The notes beneath the pieces were generated by a model that ran no database searches, was not told the DNA's origin, and saw nothing but the letters and a program-made list of their open reading frames with translations. Below are positions 62,232 through 64,000 of a DNA stretch of 64,000 nucleotides, in pieces. This stretch comes from Kamptonema formosum PCC 10802 (GTDB lineage: Bacteria > Cyanobacteriota > Cyanobacteriia > Cyanobacteriales > Oscillatoriaceae): assembly GCF_000332335.1 (NCBI RefSeq), contig NZ_KB235948.1, positions 1,085,239 to 1,149,238 on the forward strand, read 5' to 3'. How positions within the stretch are numbered: position 1 is the stretch's first letter; the number at the start of each line of letters is the position of its first letter. Position numbers and translations under genes: made by a program.

Positions 62232-62280
62232 GAGGAATGTCACCTAGTCGGGACAGCGCAGTCTGGACTGGGCCCGGGGC

Positions 62281-62326
62281 CATGCCCGATGCCCGATGCC
62301 CGATGCCCGATGCCCTATGCCCTATG
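62281..62326. repeat. Tandem GCCCGAT heptamers
   Basis: Six to seven copies of GCCCGAT/GCCCTAT run up to and slightly over the 3' end of the DUF89 gene. Confidence 0.85.
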
Positions 62327-63550
62327 CGCCAATTGGATAACCCCCCACTGTCCGTTTGTCAGCCAGTCGGTGCCGGTGCGATTGAGTTCTTCTACCTGTG
62401 CGGGGTCTAACCCAGCAGCCACTTCCGATTTGAGGGTGCGCAAAGCAACCGCCGGTGCCGGCAAATAGCAGACAATATCTGCTAGGGGAATCGTAAAATC
62501 CCAGTGCCGGTCTCCCAGTAACCTCCGGTAATTGGCATCGCCTTTGACGACAGTCAAACCGGCACGCGCGAGTTCCTCACGCACCGGTGCCGGCATTTCC
62601 CAACCCGCCAAAGGCGATGTCCAAAACCAATCCTCAAAACAGACCAAACGCTTTTCTTCCCAGCCGGTTTGCAGGCGCTTCGCTAAAGCTACCACCTCCG
62701 GCTGTTCAAACCCTACTAAAAACCCCAGAGTATCGTGAAAATCCTTAAGCGTTGCGTCAGAAACAAACGTCGGGTGAGGCTTTAAGTGCAGGTTAACCTG
62801 AGTCGCCAGACCGCTTTCTAACATAAAATCCGCCAAACACAGATCGCAAACAAATTCAAAACCAGCATTATCTGCAATCAAGTTAATCCGCTTGTTTGTG
62901 CTAGAGGTTAGCAGGTTCACAACTTGAGGCGTATCGTCGGCTAGCAAATGTTCTTGCTGGCGTCGGATGTCAAAGCTACTGCGATTTCCCTCAAACGCCG
63001 ACCAAAGACTCAAATCAACTCGATTGCCCCACAAAGCAAAATACAGCAGCGCCACTAACATTGTTCGAGTTTCTTCAAACTCCCCTCTAGATGGGGACTG
63101 CAGCCACTGGCTCAACTCCCCGCACAGAGCGACTATCGCAGTCGCTGACGTTTCTAGGCTAGCCTGCTTTTGAGCTTTAAACGGGTCTGCGCCTTGCCAC
63201 TCACCCGGACGGAAGTAACCGGTAATTTCTAGAATTTTGCGATACAAATAAGTCTCGGTGGCAAACCAGGGAATATCGACCCAGCGCTGCCCTATATAGG
63301 GGCTGATATAGTTGCGCCAGTCAGCCACATCCGCTCCGCCGTCATCTTCTAGCGGCGGAACATATCCGTCAACTAAGTCGTTAGAGAGTCGCTCTAATTT
63401 GTTATTAATATTGGGGGGGAAGCTGTTTTCCGCAATAACTCGCCGCACGATTGCCGGCAGCCGGTGAGTTACTGTTAACTGAGTGAAAGAACCGGGTTCT
63501 GAACCTAGAAGTGGGGGCGGACAGGGTAATTTTAGCATTTTTGGTTGCAT
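62315..63550 (-). CDS. ARMT1-like (DUF89) damage-control phosphatase
   Basis: A 411-residue protein of the DUF89/ARMT1 family, metal-dependent enzymes that dephosphorylate damaged or over-phosphorylated metabolites. The family pattern is visible: ISPYIGQRWVDIPWFATETY, LYRKILEITGY, LWGNRVDLSLW, the core INLIADNAGFEFVCDLCLAD (Asp-Asn) and NLHLKPHPTFVSDATLKD. The ATG at 63548-63550 is used; an ATG four codons in is equally good. It is the cytosolic neighbour of psaB on the same strand, ~220 bp away with a terminator in between, so not co-transcribed. The last codons run into heptamer repeats. Confidence 0.88.
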   Translation of the reverse strand: MQPKMLKLPCPPPLLGSEPGSFTQLTVTHRLPAIVRRVIAENSFPPNINNKLERLSNDLVDGYVPPLEDDGGADVADWRNYISPYIGQRWVDIPWFATETYLYRKILEITGYFRPGEWQGADPFKAQKQASLETSATAIVALCGELSQWLQSPSRGEFEETRTMLVALLYFALWGNRVDLSLWSAFEGNRSSFDIRRQQEHLLADDTPQVVNLLTSSTNKRINLIADNAGFEFVCDLCLADFMLESGLATQVNLHLKPHPTFVSDATLKDFHDTLGFLVGFEQPEVVALAKRLQTGWEEKRLVCFEDWFWTSPLAGWEMPAPVREELARAGLTVVKGDANYRRLLGDRHWDFTIPLADIVCYLPAPAVALRTLKSEVAAGLDPAQVEELNRTGTDWLTNGQWGVIQLAHRA

Positions 63551-63575
63551 TGCTTGCAGGGTTTTGTTTTATTTA

Positions 63576-63617
63576 ATCGCCAAGACGCCATAGACGCGCT
63601 TTCTCGGCTTCCCGCAG
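63576..63617. repeat. 40 bp repeat shared with 46815-46855
   Basis: CGCCAAGACGCCATAGACGC, then GCTTTCTCGGCTTCCCGCAGG; the reverse complement of the unit next to MITE A copy 5. Confidence 0.75.
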
Positions 63618-63661
63618 GGTAGGACGCCAAGAAATTTCCTCTTGGCGCTCCCTCTGGGGGC

Positions 63662-63695
63662 CAGAAACCCGGTTTCTTTGAGAAACTGGGTTTCT
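63662..63695. repeat. AGAAACC/GGTTTCT hairpin repeat
   Basis: CAGAAACCCGGTTTCTTTG, then AGAAACTGGGTTTCT; one mismatch in the second unit. Ten bp beyond it lies the psaB terminator. Confidence 0.75.
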
Positions 63696-63704
63696 AGCCT
63701 TTCC

Positions 63705-63735
63705 AAAAAAAATCCCCCACCGGCAGGCAGGGGAT
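63705..63735 (-). terminator. Rho-independent terminator of psaB
   Basis: On the minus strand: ATCCCC, a short loop, GGGGGAT and then a run of eight T. It lies ~35 bp after the psaB stop. Confidence 0.9.
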
Positions 63736-63768
63736 GTTTTAAATTACTTACAAGCTAGATTGCCTGCA

Positions 63769-64000
<232 letters not shown>

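Overview
The window is cyanobacterial. It ends in the C-terminus of photosystem I PsaB and carries Ycf54, crtE, pdxJ, folD, an LpxB-related protein, an Omp85 protein and several PAS/GAF sensor kinases. The DNA is GC-moderate and rich in GCCGG, heptanucleotide tandem repeats, palindromic hairpins and MITEs, with a few HIP1-like GCGATCGC sites. This fits a filamentous Oscillatoriales-type genome, though the genus cannot be fixed from the sequence. No tRNA, rRNA or CRISPR array was found.

Region by region. 1-9.2 kb: a response-regulator/GAF/PAS nucleotide cyclase cut by the left edge, a lipase-like protein, a GH15/phosphorylase-kinase-like protein and a WecB/TagA/CpsF glycosyltransferase. 9.2-15 kb: repeats with an orphan consensus promoter, a fused dual-ATPase peptide ABC protein whose linker and stop codon come from copies of one repeat, a proline-rich membrane protein, and a 37-codon tnpB relic abutting pdxJ. 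15-24.7 kb: housekeeping genes (pdxJ, ycf54, lpxB-like, polysaccharide deacetylase, DUF212, crtE, folD, OB-fold and Nudix genes) and divergent ATPase and permease genes of an SsuBC-type importer. 24.7-34 kb: a MatB-like acyl-CoA synthetase, then an accessory block (PaeR7I/XhoI-type restriction-modification pair, BrnT-type toxin-antitoxin, a CBM20-SGNH-DUF1796 fusion, Uma2), and the importer's probable substrate-binding lipoprotein.

34-44 kb: a hybrid histidine kinase and an island with two DUF3987 primase-like paralogues flanking an IS607-type element, plus a 21-22 bp iteron-like array. 44-51.5 kb: mutS, three MITEs, a proline iminopeptidase-like hydrolase, a sensor kinase, and a 65-codon gene behind a structured leader. 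52-58.5 kb: a STAND NTPase with no sensor repeats in an apparent operon with a Ser/Thr kinase, and three secreted proteins, two of them behind duplicated leader DNA. 59-64 kb: an Omp85 protein, two cyanobacterial hypotheticals, hairpin repeats, an ARMT1/DUF89 protein and psaB with its terminator.

The most unusual feature is the pairing of the full IS607-type tnpB and its relic. Both end in TAA directly followed by ATGTATCAG, and both give an ATG to the next gene (a DUF3987 gene and pdxJ). Both also keep two small RNA hairpins with partly compensatory changes, so the relic may be a retained omega-RNA-like unit.
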